Both the position numbers and the translations under genes were made by a program. From positions 620,001-684,000 of the forward strand of contig NZ_CP045740.1 of assembly GCF_009650765.1 (NCBI RefSeq): a stretch of 64,000 nt of DNA, read 5' to 3'. Under the pieces are notes generated by a model. That model was not told where the DNA came from, did not search any database, and saw only the letters and a list, made by a program, of their open reading frames with translations. Source of the DNA: Streptomyces sp. SUK 48. Its GTDB lineage: Bacteria > Actinomycetota > Actinomycetes > Streptomycetales > Streptomycetaceae. Below, piece by piece: positions 49,451-58,912 of this stretch (positions within the stretch are counted from its first letter, which is position 1; the number at the start of each line of letters is the position of its first letter).

Positions 49451-50860
49451 ATGACGCCCGACCGCTCCCCCGGTCTCGCCGAGTCCGCCCGCGCGCTCGC
49501 CGCCGGGGAGGTGACCTCCCGGACGCTGGTGGAGCGGACCCTGGCCCGGATCGAGGCGGGCCGGGGTCCGCTCCTGAACGCCTTCCGGGTCGTGCGCGCC
49601 GAGGCCGCGCTCGCCGAAGCGGACGCCGCCGACCGGGAGTTGGCGGCGGGCGGACGCCGGCCGCTGCTCGGGGTGCCGGTCGCCGTGAAGGACGACACGG
49701 ACGTGACGGGCGAGCCGACGGCGTTCGGCTGCGCGGGCGACTTCCCGCCGGCGGCCGAGGACGGGGAGGCGGTACGGCGGCTGCGCGCGGCCGGTGCGGT
49801 GATCGTCGGCAAGACGAACACCTGCGAGCTGGGGCAGTGGCCGTTCACGGAGGGGCGGGCCTTCGGCGACACCCGCAACCCCTGGCATCCCGGGCACACC
49901 CCCGGCGGCTCCTCGGGCGGATCGGCGGCAGCGGTGGCGGCGGGTCTGGTCCCGGCCGCGCTCGGCTCCGACGGCGCGGGTTCGGTGCGCATACCGGCCG
50001 CCTGGACCCGGCTGATCGGCATCAAACCGCAGCGCGGCCGCATCTCCACCTGGCCGCGCCCCGACCCCTTCCAGGGGATCACGGTCAACGGCACGCTGGC
50101 CCGTACGGTCGCCGACGCGGCCCTGCTGCTCGACGCGGCGAGCGGCAGCCATGCCCGGGACGTGCACCGGCCGCCCGCGCTGACGGTGGCGGACGCGGTC
50201 GGCCGCGATCCCGGCCGGCTGCGCGTCGCGCTGTCCCTGAAGCCGCCGTTCACCGCCGTACCGGCCCGGCTGCATCCGCAGATCCGCGCCCGGGTCACCG
50301 AACTCGCCGGGCAACTGGCCGCGTTGGGACACGAGGTGGCGGAGGACGACCCGCCCTATGGGCAGATCGGGCTGGCCTTCGTGCCCCGCGCCACCGCCGG
50401 GATCGCCGAACTGGTCGCCGAGGCCCCCGACCCCGCGCTGCTCGACGCCCGCACGCGGGGCGCGGCCCGGCTCGGCCGGCTGCTCGGCGGGGCCCCGCTG
50501 CGGGCGGCCCGGCGCGCGGAGGCGGGGCTGCGACGGCGGATCGGCGGCTTCTTCCGGTCGTACGACGTGATCCTCACCCCGACCACGGCGGCTCCCCCGC
50601 CGCGGATCGGCGCGCTGGACGGGCTCGGCGGGGCGGCCACGGACCGGGCGATCATCGGCGCGTGCCCCTACGCGTGGCCGTGGAACGTGCTGGGCTGGCC
50701 GGGGGTCAATGTGCCCGCCGGGTTCACCGGGGACGGGCTGCCGGTGGGCGCGCAACTGCTCGGGCCCGCGGGGAGCGAGCCGCTGCTGGTGTCGCTCGCG
50801 GCCCAGCTGGAGGCGGAGTTGCGCTGGTACGAGCGCTGGCCACCGGAACCGGCCGGGTGA
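49451..50860 (+). CDS. Amidase (amidase-signature family)
   Basis: 469 residues. The Ser-cisSer-Lys triad is present: Lys80 in GVPVAVKDDTD, cis-serine in the GGSSGGSAAAVAAG signature near 155, and the nucleophile serine in GSDGAGSVRIPAAW near 179. Members hydrolyse amides such as aryl or aliphatic amides; the substrate is not identifiable. It is too divergent from GatA context (no gatB/gatC) to be the transamidosome subunit. The ATG at 49451 has GGAGG 9 bases upstream; a GTG 30 bp earlier is an alternative start. Confidence 0.93.
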   Translation: MTPDRSPGLAESARALAAGEVTSRTLVERTLARIEAGRGPLLNAFRVVRAEAALAEADAADRELAAGGRRPLLGVPVAVKDDTDVTGEPTAFGCAGDFPPAAEDGEAVRRLRAAGAVIVGKTNTCELGQWPFTEGRAFGDTRNPWHPGHTPGGSSGGSAAAVAAGLVPAALGSDGAGSVRIPAAWTRLIGIKPQRGRISTWPRPDPFQGITVNGTLARTVADAALLLDAASGSHARDVHRPPALTVADAVGRDPGRLRVALSLKPPFTAVPARLHPQIRARVTELAGQLAALGHEVAEDDPPYGQIGLAFVPRATAGIAELVAEAPDPALLDARTRGAARLGRLLGGAPLRAARRAEAGLRRRIGGFFRSYDVILTPTTAAPPPRIGALDGLGGAATDRAIIGACPYAWPWNVLGWPGVNVPAGFTGDGLPVGAQLLGPAGSEPLLVSLAAQLEAELRWYERWPPEPAG

Positions 50861-51094
50861 GGGCCGGAGCGTGAGCAGGGCGGCCCCGGGGCGCGCGGGG
50901 ACGGGGGCTCGGGGCTGCGGCTGGATGTGCTGCCGCCGGTCGTCGCCGGGGACGGGGGTGCTCGGCACGGGCCTCCCGGACGCGCCCCGGCCCGCCGACC
51001 GTCCCGGCCCATATCCGGACCGATCCGGACAGGGCTCAACCGGGGCACGACGGGCGCCCGTTGCCCCTGCGGGACGGGCCATTAGGGTGCCCCC

Positions 51095-51547
51095 GTGAGC
51101 ACGTTTACCGACACCGATGAGAACGTCCCCGGCCGCCGCGGCCCGCACGCCACCACGGAGGCCGACCCGCGCGAGGTCGGCCGGGTGCGCACCGAGTACT
51201 CTCCGGCCCCCGACGGCGACCCGGACCCCGGGGAGATCGTATGGACCTGGGTGCCGTTCGAGGAGAACGACGGCCGGGGCAAGGACCGCCCCGTACTGGT
51301 CGTCGCCCGCGAGGCGGCGGGCACCTTCCTGGCCGTGCAGCTCTCCAGCAAGAAGCACGACGGCGACCGGGAGTGGGTGGCCATCGGCAGCGGCCCCTGG
51401 GACCGCTCGGGCCGTGACTCCTGGATCGACGTGGACCGGGTGCTGCGCCTCTACGAGGACGGCATGCGCCGCGAGGCATGCGCCCTGGACCGGATGCGGT
51501 TCAACCTGGTCCGGCAGCGGCTGCACGAGCGGTACGGCTGGACCTGA
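51095..51547 (+). CDS. PemK/MazF-family toxin-like protein, without an adjacent antitoxin
   Basis: 150 residues. After an N-terminal extension of about 45 residues, the PemK/MazF core starts at PGEIVWTWVPFEE, with KDRPVLVVAREAAGTFLAVQLSSK and DSWIDVDRVLRLYE. Family members are ribosome-independent endoribonucleases. Neither flank encodes a small DNA-binding antitoxin: upstream is amidase after a 234-bp gap with nothing recognisable, and downstream is a convergent PARG gene. Solitary copies like this are common in Streptomyces and may have been repurposed. Confidence 0.88.
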   Translation: MSTFTDTDENVPGRRGPHATTEADPREVGRVRTEYSPAPDGDPDPGEIVWTWVPFEENDGRGKDRPVLVVAREAAGTFLAVQLSSKKHDGDREWVAIGSGPWDRSGRDSWIDVDRVLRLYEDGMRREACALDRMRFNLVRQRLHERYGWT

Positions 51548-51640
51548 CGCCCGCGGGCCGGGTGGCGGGCGCCGGCCGGGTGGCGGGCGTCAGGTCGCGG
51601 ACGGGCGCCCACCGGCCCCGTCCCCGGAACGCCCCCTGCC

Positions 51641-52480
51641 TCACACCGCGGCCGAAGCGAACACCCGCTCGAACGCCGCCCGCACCGTCGCCCGGGGCGT
51701 CCGGTCCAGTACTCCGAACACCACTCGCTCGAACGTCCGCTCGAATCGACCTCCGGCGCCGAGCAGCTCCCGGAACGCGCCCGCGACCTGCGCCGGGTCG
51801 TTCTGGAAGACGCCGCAGCCCCAGGCGCCCAGCACCAGCCGCCGGTACCCGTGGGCCGCGGCGGTCTCCAGGACCCGCTCGGCGCGGGTCGCGAGGGCGG
51901 CCGGGATCTCGGCGGCCCGCTCGGGTGCCGTACGCCGCAGGACGCCCGCGTTCGGCGCGGCGGCGGTCAGGAAGCCCACGTGGTAGGGCTCGGCGAGGAG
52001 CCGGCCGTGATCGTCGCGGAAGACGGGGACGCCGGGGGTGTGGATCACCCGGTCGGAGTAGAGCGGGTCCCGGTCGGCACGGTGATGGTCGTAGAACTCC
52101 CGGACCCCCAGCAGGCAGGTGTACAGCGCGGAGGCGCGGCACAGCGCCTCTTCCTGGGCCTGGGCGCCGTTCAGATAGCCGCCGCCGGGATTCCTCGCCG
52201 AGGCGAAGTTCAGGACGGCGACCGGGGCGTCGGCCAGCCGCCGGGCCGCCTCCATGCTGCTCTCGCCGGTCACCTCGACGACCGTGTCCGGGCCCGGCGC
52301 CGCGTCCGGGCCCGGCGCCGACGGCAGCGGGACGGGCCCGGGACCGTACATCCGGGTGCCGGTCCGCGCGGCCGCTATGGCGTCCGCGAGGGACACCTCC
52401 CGGCCGCCCGGGACCCGGTAGCGGCCCGCGGCCACGATCTGTTCGGTCTCCGCGGCGATACCGCGCAGGCGCGCGCTCAT
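51641..52480 (-). CDS. Bacterial-type poly(ADP-ribose) glycohydrolase (TIGR02452/DUF2263)
   Basis: 279 residues. The PARG signature is intact: GGG at 99-101 followed by QEE at 109-111, within NPGGGYLNGAQAQEEALCR. DUF2263 PARGs use the second glutamate to cut ribose-ribose bonds and are macrodomain relatives; VLGAWGCGVFQNDP fits the macrodomain C-terminal part. The ATG at 52480 is used. It probably reverses ADP-ribosylation of protein or nucleic acid. No ADP-ribosyltransferase is adjacent. The 274 bp before egtA show no recognisable signal. Confidence 0.92.
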   Translation of the reverse strand: MSARLRGIAAETEQIVAAGRYRVPGGREVSLADAIAAARTGTRMYGPGPVPLPSAPGPDAAPGPDTVVEVTGESSMEAARRLADAPVAVLNFASARNPGGGYLNGAQAQEEALCRASALYTCLLGVREFYDHHRADRDPLYSDRVIHTPGVPVFRDDHGRLLAEPYHVGFLTAAAPNAGVLRRTAPERAAEIPAALATRAERVLETAAAHGYRRLVLGAWGCGVFQNDPAQVAGAFRELLGAGGRFERTFERVVFGVLDRTPRATVRAAFERVFASAAV

Positions 52481-52754
52481 GGCGCCACCCCCGTGGACGC
52501 CATGACCGCGGCCCGCGCGGTCTCCCCCGTTGTGCTCATGCGCTCATCCTGGGTGATGCTGGTGGGGCGGTGCAACGGAGTTTCCCGGCCCCGGAGTCCG
52601 CCGCGGACGCGCACGGTCACGAGGACGACCGGTCCGGCCGCCCCGAGGGGCGCTCTTGTGCGATCCGGCCCGAGGGTCTTGGCTGGGACGAGTGCCGGTC
52701 CGGCCGACGGAACGCCGGACCGCAGACATGGTGGAATCTCAGGAGGATCCCGAC

Positions 52755-54088
52755 ATGTCCGATGCGAAGGACGAGGGTGGCGACTGTACGGAGCACCGTA
52801 CGGCCGTCACCGAGGCCGAGGTGGACGCCCTGGTCCAGGGCATCTGCTTCAAGACCGGGCCGCCCCGCACCCTCGGGTGGAGCTGGAGTGGCTCATCCAT
52901 GAGCGGGACCTGCCACAGCGTCCCGTGACACCCGAACGGCTGCGCGCGGCCTACGCCGCCGTGCGTGCCGTACCCCTCGGTTCGGCGCTCACCGTCGAAC
53001 CCGGCGGCCAGCTGGAACTGAGCTCGCCGCCCGCCGCCTCCCTGATGGAGTGCGTCGGCACCGTCTCCGCCGACCTCGCGGCCGTCCGCGCCGTACTCGA
53101 CGAGCAGGGCCTCGCCCTCGTCGGTCTCGGCCATGATCCCTTCCGCGTCCCGGACCGGTTCCTGCGCGAGCCGCGCTACGACGCGATGGAGACCTGCCTG
53201 GACCGCACCGGACCGGCCGGGCGGCACATGATGCGCGCCTCCGCCTCCGTGCAGGTCTGCGTGGACGCGGGCCACGAGGAGCCGGGCCCGCTCGGGCACG
53301 GGCGGCGCTGGTGGCTCGCGCACCAGCTGGGCGCGGTCCTGGTGGCCGCGTTCGCCAACTCCCCGCTGACCGACGGGCTGCCGACCGGCTGGCTGTCCAC
53401 CCGGCAGCTGATGTGGGCGCGGATCGGCGCGGACCGGGCGGGCGCGCCCCCGCTGGGCGAGGAGCCGCGGTCCGCGTGGGCCCGGCATGTGCTGGACACC
53501 CCGGTGATGTGCGTACGCCGGGACGGCGGGCCCTGGGAGGTGCCCGAGGGGCTGACCTTCCGGGAGTGGACGCGCGGGCAGGGGACCCGGCCGCCCACCC
53601 GGGCGGACCTCGACTACCACCTGACGACCTTGTTCCCGCCGGTCAGACCGCGTGGTCATCTGGAGCTGCGGATGATCGACGCGCAGCCGGGCGAGGACGG
53701 CTGGATCGTGCCGCTCGCGGTGACGGCGGCGCTCTTCGACGATCCGCAGGCCGCCGAGACCGCCTACCGGTGTGTGAAGCCCCTGGCCGAGCGGGCCCTG
53801 AACCTGCCGGCCCCGCACAATCCGCTGTGGAGCGACGCGGCCCGGCTCGGGCTCGCCGATCCGGAGTTGCGGGAGGCGGCCGCCGCCTGTTTCGCGGCGG
53901 CGCTCGACGCGCTGCCCCGGCTCGGGGCCGGCGCCGAGGTGACGAACGCCGTGGCGGGGTACCTGGAGCGCTATGTCGCCCGGGGCCGCTGCCCGGCCGA
54001 TGATCTGCTGGACGCGCTGCCCGGCACCCGCGGCGCCCCGGCCGGGAGCGGCCCCGCCGCCCAGGGCAGGAAGGACATCCCCTCATGA
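52755..54088 (+). pseudogene. egtA: Ergothioneine gamma-glutamylcysteine ligase EgtA, frameshifted
   Basis: The start is ATG 52755 with AGGAGG 8 bases upstream. Residues 1-41 (MSDAKDEG... ALVQGICFKTGPPRTLG) are in one frame; VELEWLIHERDLPQRPVTPERLRAAYAA and all that follows, about 400 residues, are in the next. The break is at 52875-52877, where GGG stands in place of GGGG. Adding one G restores TLGVELEW. The rest of the protein is intact, including LASL-type glutamate-cysteine ligase motifs, to the stop at 54088 overlapping egtB. It is either a real one-base deletion or a sequencing error in a homopolymer. An in-frame GTG at 52877 could allow a short form. Confidence 0.85.
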
Positions 54089-55422
54089 CCGCCCCCAAGG
54101 CCGAGGCCACGACCGCGGAGCCGGACACCGAGGCGCTGCGCGAGCGCGCGCTGGCCTCGCTCACCACCGCCCGGGACCGCACCACCTTGCTGACCACGTG
54201 CGTGGACGAACCCGATCTCACCGCGCAGCACTCGCCGTTGATGTCCCCGCTGGTGTGGGATCTCGCGCACATCGGCAACCAGGAGGAGCTGTGGCTGCTG
54301 CGGACGGTCGGCGGCCGGGAGGCGATGCGCCCCGAGATCGACGGCCTGTACGACGCCTTCGAGCATCCGCGCGCGGAGCGGCCCTCGCTGCCGCTGCTGC
54401 CGCCCGCGGAGGCCCGGCACTACGCGGCGGAGGTGCGCGGGCGGGTCATGGACGTGCTGGAGTCCGCCCAGCTGCGGGGCACCCGGCTGACCGAGGCCGG
54501 GTTCGCCTTCGGGATGATCGCGCAGCACGAACAGCAGCACGACGAGACGATGCTGATCACCCATCAGCTGCGCACGGGCCCGGCGGTGCTGACCGCGCCG
54601 GCCCCGGAGCCGGGTCCGCCGTTCGCGGGTCCGGCCGAAGTCCTCGTCCCCGGAGGCCCGTTCACCATGGGCACCTCCGCCGAGCCGTGGGCGCTGGACA
54701 ACGAACGCCCGGCGCATCCGCGGGAGGTGGCGCCGTTCTGGATCGACACCACCCCGGTGACGAACGCGGCGTACCAGGCGTTCATCGAGGACGGCGGCTA
54801 CGGCACCGAGCGCTGGTGGACGCCGGAGGGCTGGGCGCACATCCGGGGGCACGGCATCGACGCGCCGCTGTTCTGGCGCCGGGAGGGCGAGGGCTGGCTG
54901 CGCCGCCGCTTCGGCACCACCGAGGTGGTGCCGCCCGACGAGCCGGTGCTGCACGTGTGCTGGTACGAGGCCGACGCGTACGCCCGCTGGGCCGGGCGCC
55001 GGCTGCCCACCGAGGCGGAGTGGGAGAAGGCCGCCCGGCACGACCCGGCCACCGGCCGCTCCCGGCGCTACCCCTGGGGCGACGCCGACCCGGGGCCGGA
55101 GCACGCCAACCTCGGCCAGCGGCACCTGGGCCCCGCCCCGGCCGGCAGCTATCCGGCCGGGCAATCGCCGCTCGGAGTGCGGCAGTTGATCGGCGACGTG
55201 TGGGAGTGGACGGCGAGCGACTTCCTGCCGTACCCGGGGTTCCAGGCGTTCCCGTACAAGGAGTACTCGGAGGTGTTCTTCGGCTCCGCGCACAAGGTGC
55301 TGCGCGGCGGTTCGTTCGCCGTGGACCCGGTGGCCTGCCGGGGCACCTTCCGCAACTGGGACTACCCGATCCGGCGGCAGATCTTCTCCGGCTTCCGCAC
55401 CGCCCGTTCGGAGAGCGCCTGA
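54085..55422 (+). CDS. egtB: Ergothioneine sulfoxide synthase EgtB
   Basis: 445 residues. The N-terminal DinB-like part holds the iron ligands: a histidine near 60 (WDLAHIGNQEE) and the HEQQHDE motif near 152. The C-terminal formylglycine-generating-enzyme-like domain has LVPGGPFTMGTS, RLPTEAEWEKAARH and LRGGSFAVDP. It joins gamma-glutamylcysteine to hercynine with O2 using non-haem iron. ATGA overlaps the egtA stop. Confidence 0.97.
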   Translation: MTAPKAEATTAEPDTEALRERALASLTTARDRTTLLTTCVDEPDLTAQHSPLMSPLVWDLAHIGNQEELWLLRTVGGREAMRPEIDGLYDAFEHPRAERPSLPLLPPAEARHYAAEVRGRVMDVLESAQLRGTRLTEAGFAFGMIAQHEQQHDETMLITHQLRTGPAVLTAPAPEPGPPFAGPAEVLVPGGPFTMGTSAEPWALDNERPAHPREVAPFWIDTTPVTNAAYQAFIEDGGYGTERWWTPEGWAHIRGHGIDAPLFWRREGEGWLRRRFGTTEVVPPDEPVLHVCWYEADAYARWAGRRLPTEAEWEKAARHDPATGRSRRYPWGDADPGPEHANLGQRHLGPAPAGSYPAGQSPLGVRQLIGDVWEWTASDFLPYPGFQAFPYKEYSEVFFGSAHKVLRGGSFAVDPVACRGTFRNWDYPIRRQIFSGFRTARSESA

Positions 55423-56201
55423 TGTGCCGTCACCTCGCTTACGTGGGGCCCGAGTCGTCGCTGGGGCGGCTGCTGACGGAGCCCCCGTACAGCCTGTTCC
55501 GGCAGTCGTGGGCGCCCAGGCGGCAGCGGTACGGGACGGTCAACGCCGACGGGTTCGGCGTGGGCTGGTACGCGTCCGGCGACCCCGAGCCCGCCCGCTA
55601 CCGGCGGGCCGGGCCGATCTGGGCGGACCTGTCCTTCACCGACCTGGCCCGGGTGGTGCGCTCCGGCGCGGTGCTCGCCGCCGTACGGGACGCGACCCTC
55701 GCGGGCGCGGACGCGGAGGCCGCGGCGGCGCCGTTCGCCGCGGGGCGCTGGCTGTTCAGCCACAACGGGGCGGTCCCGGGCTGGCCGGACGCGGCGGCGC
55801 CGCTGGTGGCCACGCTGCCCCCGGTCGACCTGCTGTCGCTGCCCGCGCGCACCGACTCGGCGTTCGTCTGGGCCCTGGTGCTGCACCGGCTGCGCACCGG
55901 GGCCGCCCCGGAGCGGGCACTGGCGGAGACGGTGCGCGAGGTCGCGGAGGCCGCCCCCGCTTCCCGGCTGAACCTGCTGCTGACGGACGGCACCACCATC
56001 GCCGCCACCGCCTGGGGCGACAGCCTCTGGTACCGCACGGAGCCCGGCCACGGCACGGTCGTCGCCTCCGAGCCCTACGACGACGACCCGCTGTGGCGGG
56101 AGGTCCCGGACCGCACCGTGCTCACCGCGGACAGCACCGGTGTGCTGCTCGCCCCGGCGGCGCGACCGGCCGCCGCACCATCTAAGGAGACCTGCACGTG
56201 A
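55422..56201 (+). CDS. egtC: Ergothioneine biosynthesis glutamine amidotransferase EgtC
   Basis: 259 residues of an Ntn-type class II amidotransferase. After removal of the initiator Met the nucleophile is Cys2 (MCRHLAYVG). NADGFGVGWY and LFSHNGAVPGWP are the glutamine-binding motifs. It removes the gamma-glutamyl group from the EgtB product. The start ATG overlaps the egtB stop by one base (TGATG). Confidence 0.97.
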   Translation: MCRHLAYVGPESSLGRLLTEPPYSLFRQSWAPRRQRYGTVNADGFGVGWYASGDPEPARYRRAGPIWADLSFTDLARVVRSGAVLAAVRDATLAGADAEAAAAPFAAGRWLFSHNGAVPGWPDAAAPLVATLPPVDLLSLPARTDSAFVWALVLHRLRTGAAPERALAETVREVAEAAPASRLNLLLTDGTTIAATAWGDSLWYRTEPGHGTVVASEPYDDDPLWREVPDRTVLTADSTGVLLAPAARPAAAPSKETCT

Positions 56202-57160
56202 GCCCTCTGCACGTCACCCGCACCCTCCCCGAGGACGCGACGGAGGCCGCGCTGCGCGCCGATGTCGAGCACGGCCTGACCGACGACCCCAAGTGGCTGG
56301 CGCCGAAATGGTTCTACGACGCCCGGGGCAGTGAACTCTTCGACCGCATCACCGAGTTGCCCGAGTACTACCCCACCCGCGCCGAGCGGGAGATCCTGGC
56401 CGCCCGGTCCGGTGAGATCGCCGCCGCGAGCGGGGCCCGGACGCTGATCGAGCTGGGCTCGGGCTCCTCGGAGAAGACCCGCTATCTGCTCGACGCCCTC
56501 ACCTCGCTCGCCGCGTACGTGCCGGTGGACGTCAGCGAGAGCGCCCTCACCCAGGCCGGGCGGGCGCTCATCACGGAACGCCCGGACCTCGAAGTCCACG
56601 CGCTGATCGCCGACTTCACCGCGCCGCTCGACCTGCCCGCTACGCCGGGCCCCCGGCTGGTGGCGTTCCTCGGCGGCACCATCGGCAATCTGCTGCCCGC
56701 CGAACGCGCCGCCTTCCTCGCCTCGGTGCGCGCCCTGCTCGAACCCGGCGACGGCCTGCTGCTCGGCACCGACCTGGTCAAGGACGAGCAGGTGCTGGTG
56801 CGGGCGTACGACGACGCGTCCGGGGTGACGGCCGCGTTCGACAAGAACGTGCTGAACGTCGTCAACCGCGAACTGGGCGCCGACTTCGACCCGGACGCCT
56901 TCGAGCATGTGGCGCTGTGGGACGCCCGGCGCGAGTGGATCGAGATGCGTCTGCGCTCGCGCACCGCCCAGACCGTGAAGGTGCCCGCGCTGGGCCTCGC
57001 GGTCGAGTTCGCGCCGGGCGAGGACCTGCGCACCGAGGTGTCGGCGAAGTTCCGCAAGGAAGGGGTGAGCCGGGAACTGGCCGCCGCCGGGCTCGACCTG
57101 ACCCATTGGTGGACCGACGCGCGGGAGCGGTTCGCGCTGTCGCTGAGCGTGGCGCGGTGA
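56198..57160 (+). CDS. egtD: Histidine N-alpha-methyltransferase EgtD
   Basis: 320 residues. ELGSGSSEKTRYLLDAL is the SAM-binding motif, and PEYYPTRAEREIL and FLGGTIGNL are family marks. It trimethylates histidine to hercynine, the first ergothioneine intermediate. The GTG start overlaps the egtC stop (GTGA), completing a fully coupled A-B-C-D operon. The final step (EgtE or a PLP lyase) is not in this window. Confidence 0.97.
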   Translation: MSPLHVTRTLPEDATEAALRADVEHGLTDDPKWLAPKWFYDARGSELFDRITELPEYYPTRAEREILAARSGEIAAASGARTLIELGSGSSEKTRYLLDALTSLAAYVPVDVSESALTQAGRALITERPDLEVHALIADFTAPLDLPATPGPRLVAFLGGTIGNLLPAERAAFLASVRALLEPGDGLLLGTDLVKDEQVLVRAYDDASGVTAAFDKNVLNVVNRELGADFDPDAFEHVALWDARREWIEMRLRSRTAQTVKVPALGLAVEFAPGEDLRTEVSAKFRKEGVSRELAAAGLDLTHWWTDARERFALSLSVAR

Positions 57161-57201
57161 GGCGACGGCGCGGCGCGCGAGCAGGCGGCACGGTGAACGG
57201 T

Positions 57202-58458
57202 TCAGAGGTTCGGGGTGAGTTTCCCGGTGAGCTGCTTTGACGCCCGGCGGGCCTCCGTCGCCGGGTCGGCCCCGTTGAGCACCCTGGTCATGTACTGCTT
57301 GATCGGGTTGTCGGCCTCGACGTCGGCCCACTGAGGGGTGTTGGGGGTCGCCCTGCCGTGTGCCGCGCCCGCGGCCATGGCGGCGACCCCCTCCTCACCG
57401 GAGACGGCGGCGGCCAGCGTGGTCTTGTTGGGCACGTAGTTCATGGTGCGGGCGAGTTCGGTGTCCCACTTGGCGCCGGTGAGCGCCCCGATGACGGCGG
57501 TCGCCGCGAACTGGTCCTTGGTGTTCTGCGGGACGACGAGGTCGGAGCCGCCGGTGAACACGGCGCCGGGCCGGGAGGCGTTCGGGCCGGGCACCGGGAA
57601 GTAGCCCAGTTTTCCCTTGAGTTCCGGGTTCTGCCGCACGATCGACTGAGCGAGTCCCGGTACGGCGACGATCTGCGCCACCTTGCCGCCGGCGAACACC
57701 CCGGCCTGGGGCGGGTGTTCCTCGTCGGCGCCCTTGGGCCCGTCGCCCAGCGCCTGGAGCCGCCGGTAGAAGTCCATGCCGCGCAGCGCGGCGGGGGTGT
57801 CCAGGGTGCCCTTCCACTGGTAGTCGCCGACCTTGCGGGCCAGGTCTCCGCCCTCGTCCCAGATGAAGCCGGAGAGCGTGTACCAGTCCTGTCCGGCGAG
57901 GTAGATTCCCTGGTCCGGGCCCGAGTCGAGCTTCTCGGTGTCGGCGAGCCACTGCGCGCGGGTGCGTGGCGGACGGGTGATACCGGCCTGGGCGAACAGG
58001 TCCTTGCGGTAGATGACGACGCGGTTGGCGGCGTACCAGGGGATGCCGTACTGCGAGCTGCCGTCCTTGCCGGGGTCGGCGAGTCCGGGCAGCCACTTGT
58101 CCTTGCCCCAGTCGCGCATCGACTCCAGGGTCAGATCGGCGAGCCGGCCGCCGTCGGCGTACAGCGGCACCTGGGTGTTGCCGACCTCGATCACGTCGGG
58201 CGCGTCCGCGGAGGTCTCGGCGAGCGCCTTGCGGACCTTCGCCACGATGCCGGTCCAGTCCTGGATCCGGATGTCCAGGCGCAGGTCCGGGTGGGTGTGT
58301 TCAAAGTCCTTGGTGAAGCGGTCGAGGAAGTCCGCCGAGGCGCTGTCCTTCATCAGCCACACGGTGACGGTCTCGCGCTGATGGGTGCCGGGGAGCATCC
58401 CGCAGCCGCTGACGAGGCAGCCGGTGACACAGCCGAGGGCGAGCAGACGACATCTCAC
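57202..58458 (-). CDS. Extracellular solute-binding lipoprotein (ABC sugar transporter SBP), orphan
   Basis: 418 residues from a GTG at 58458. The lipoprotein signal is RCRLLALGCVTGCLVSGC with the lipobox VSGC and the acylated cysteine at 19. The mature protein is a family 1 solute-binding protein (VTVWLMKDSASADFLDRF, QYGIPWYAANRVVIYRKDLF, FAGGKVAQIVAVPG, GSDLVVPQ). The family captures sugars or oligosaccharides for MalFG-type permeases, but no permease or ATPase gene is adjacent. A palindrome resembling a GntR/DasR site lies 98 bp upstream. Confidence 0.93.
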   Translation of the reverse strand: MRCRLLALGCVTGCLVSGCGMLPGTHQRETVTVWLMKDSASADFLDRFTKDFEHTHPDLRLDIRIQDWTGIVAKVRKALAETSADAPDVIEVGNTQVPLYADGGRLADLTLESMRDWGKDKWLPGLADPGKDGSSQYGIPWYAANRVVIYRKDLFAQAGITRPPRTRAQWLADTEKLDSGPDQGIYLAGQDWYTLSGFIWDEGGDLARKVGDYQWKGTLDTPAALRGMDFYRRLQALGDGPKGADEEHPPQAGVFAGGKVAQIVAVPGLAQSIVRQNPELKGKLGYFPVPGPNASRPGAVFTGGSDLVVPQNTKDQFAATAVIGALTGAKWDTELARTMNYVPNKTTLAAAVSGEEGVAAMAAGAAHGRATPNTPQWADVEADNPIKQYMTRVLNGADPATEARRASKQLTGKLTPNL

Positions 58459-58555
58459 GAGGGGTCCTGTTCTGTCTGGCGTGGCGCATGCGCACAGGGG
58501 TGACGGCCCGACGTGGGGGGACGAGCGCACAGGCTCGTACGGGTGTGGCTGGATT

Positions 58556-58569
58556 TTGGTATGGACCAA
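58556..58569. promoter_or_regulatory. Palindrome resembling a GntR (DasR dre-like) or LacI operator
   Basis: TTGGTATGGACCAA: 5-bp arms TTGGT/ACCAA with a 4-base centre. The core TGGTATGGACCA matches 10 of 12 positions of the DasR core TGGTCTAGACCA. It lies upstream of the solute-binding protein gene and 118 bp before dodecin. A sugar-responsive regulator is plausible for the former. The rest of the 228-bp gap shows nothing further. Confidence 0.45.
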
Positions 58570-58686
58570 TGCCGAGGTCAAGGGCTACCGGCGATCACGC
58601 GAGGTGACGCCCGCTACGCCGCGCGGAGCGGGCCGGGATACGGCACCGTGGAGTACGGCGTGTCCCCCGGCCCAAGGAGCCCCCCG

Positions 58687-58902
58687 ATGACGAACCACAC
58701 CTACCGGGTCACCGAGATCGTCGGCACCTCGCACGAGGGCCTCGACCAGGCCATCCGCAACGCCATCACCCGCGCCGGCCAGACGCTGCGCAACCTGGAC
58801 TGGTTCGAGGTGACGCAGGTCCGCGGCCAGATCGAGGACGGGCGGATCGAGCACTACCAGGTGGGCCTGAAGGTGGGCTTCCGCATCGAGGACGGCGACT
58901 GA
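58687..58902 (+). CDS. Dodecin (flavin-storage protein)
   Basis: 71 residues, the usual dodecin size. The sequence MTNHTYRVTEIVGTSHEG, then IRNAITRAGQTLRNLDWFEV and GRIEHYQVGLKVGFRIED, follows the beta-alpha-beta-beta fold; Trp38 is the flavin-stacking tryptophan. Twelve subunits form a hollow sphere that binds FMN, riboflavin or CoA. The ATG has AAGGAG 7 bases upstream. Confidence 0.95.
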   Translation: MTNHTYRVTEIVGTSHEGLDQAIRNAITRAGQTLRNLDWFEVTQVRGQIEDGRIEHYQVGLKVGFRIEDGD

Positions 58903-58912
58903 CCGGTCCGTC

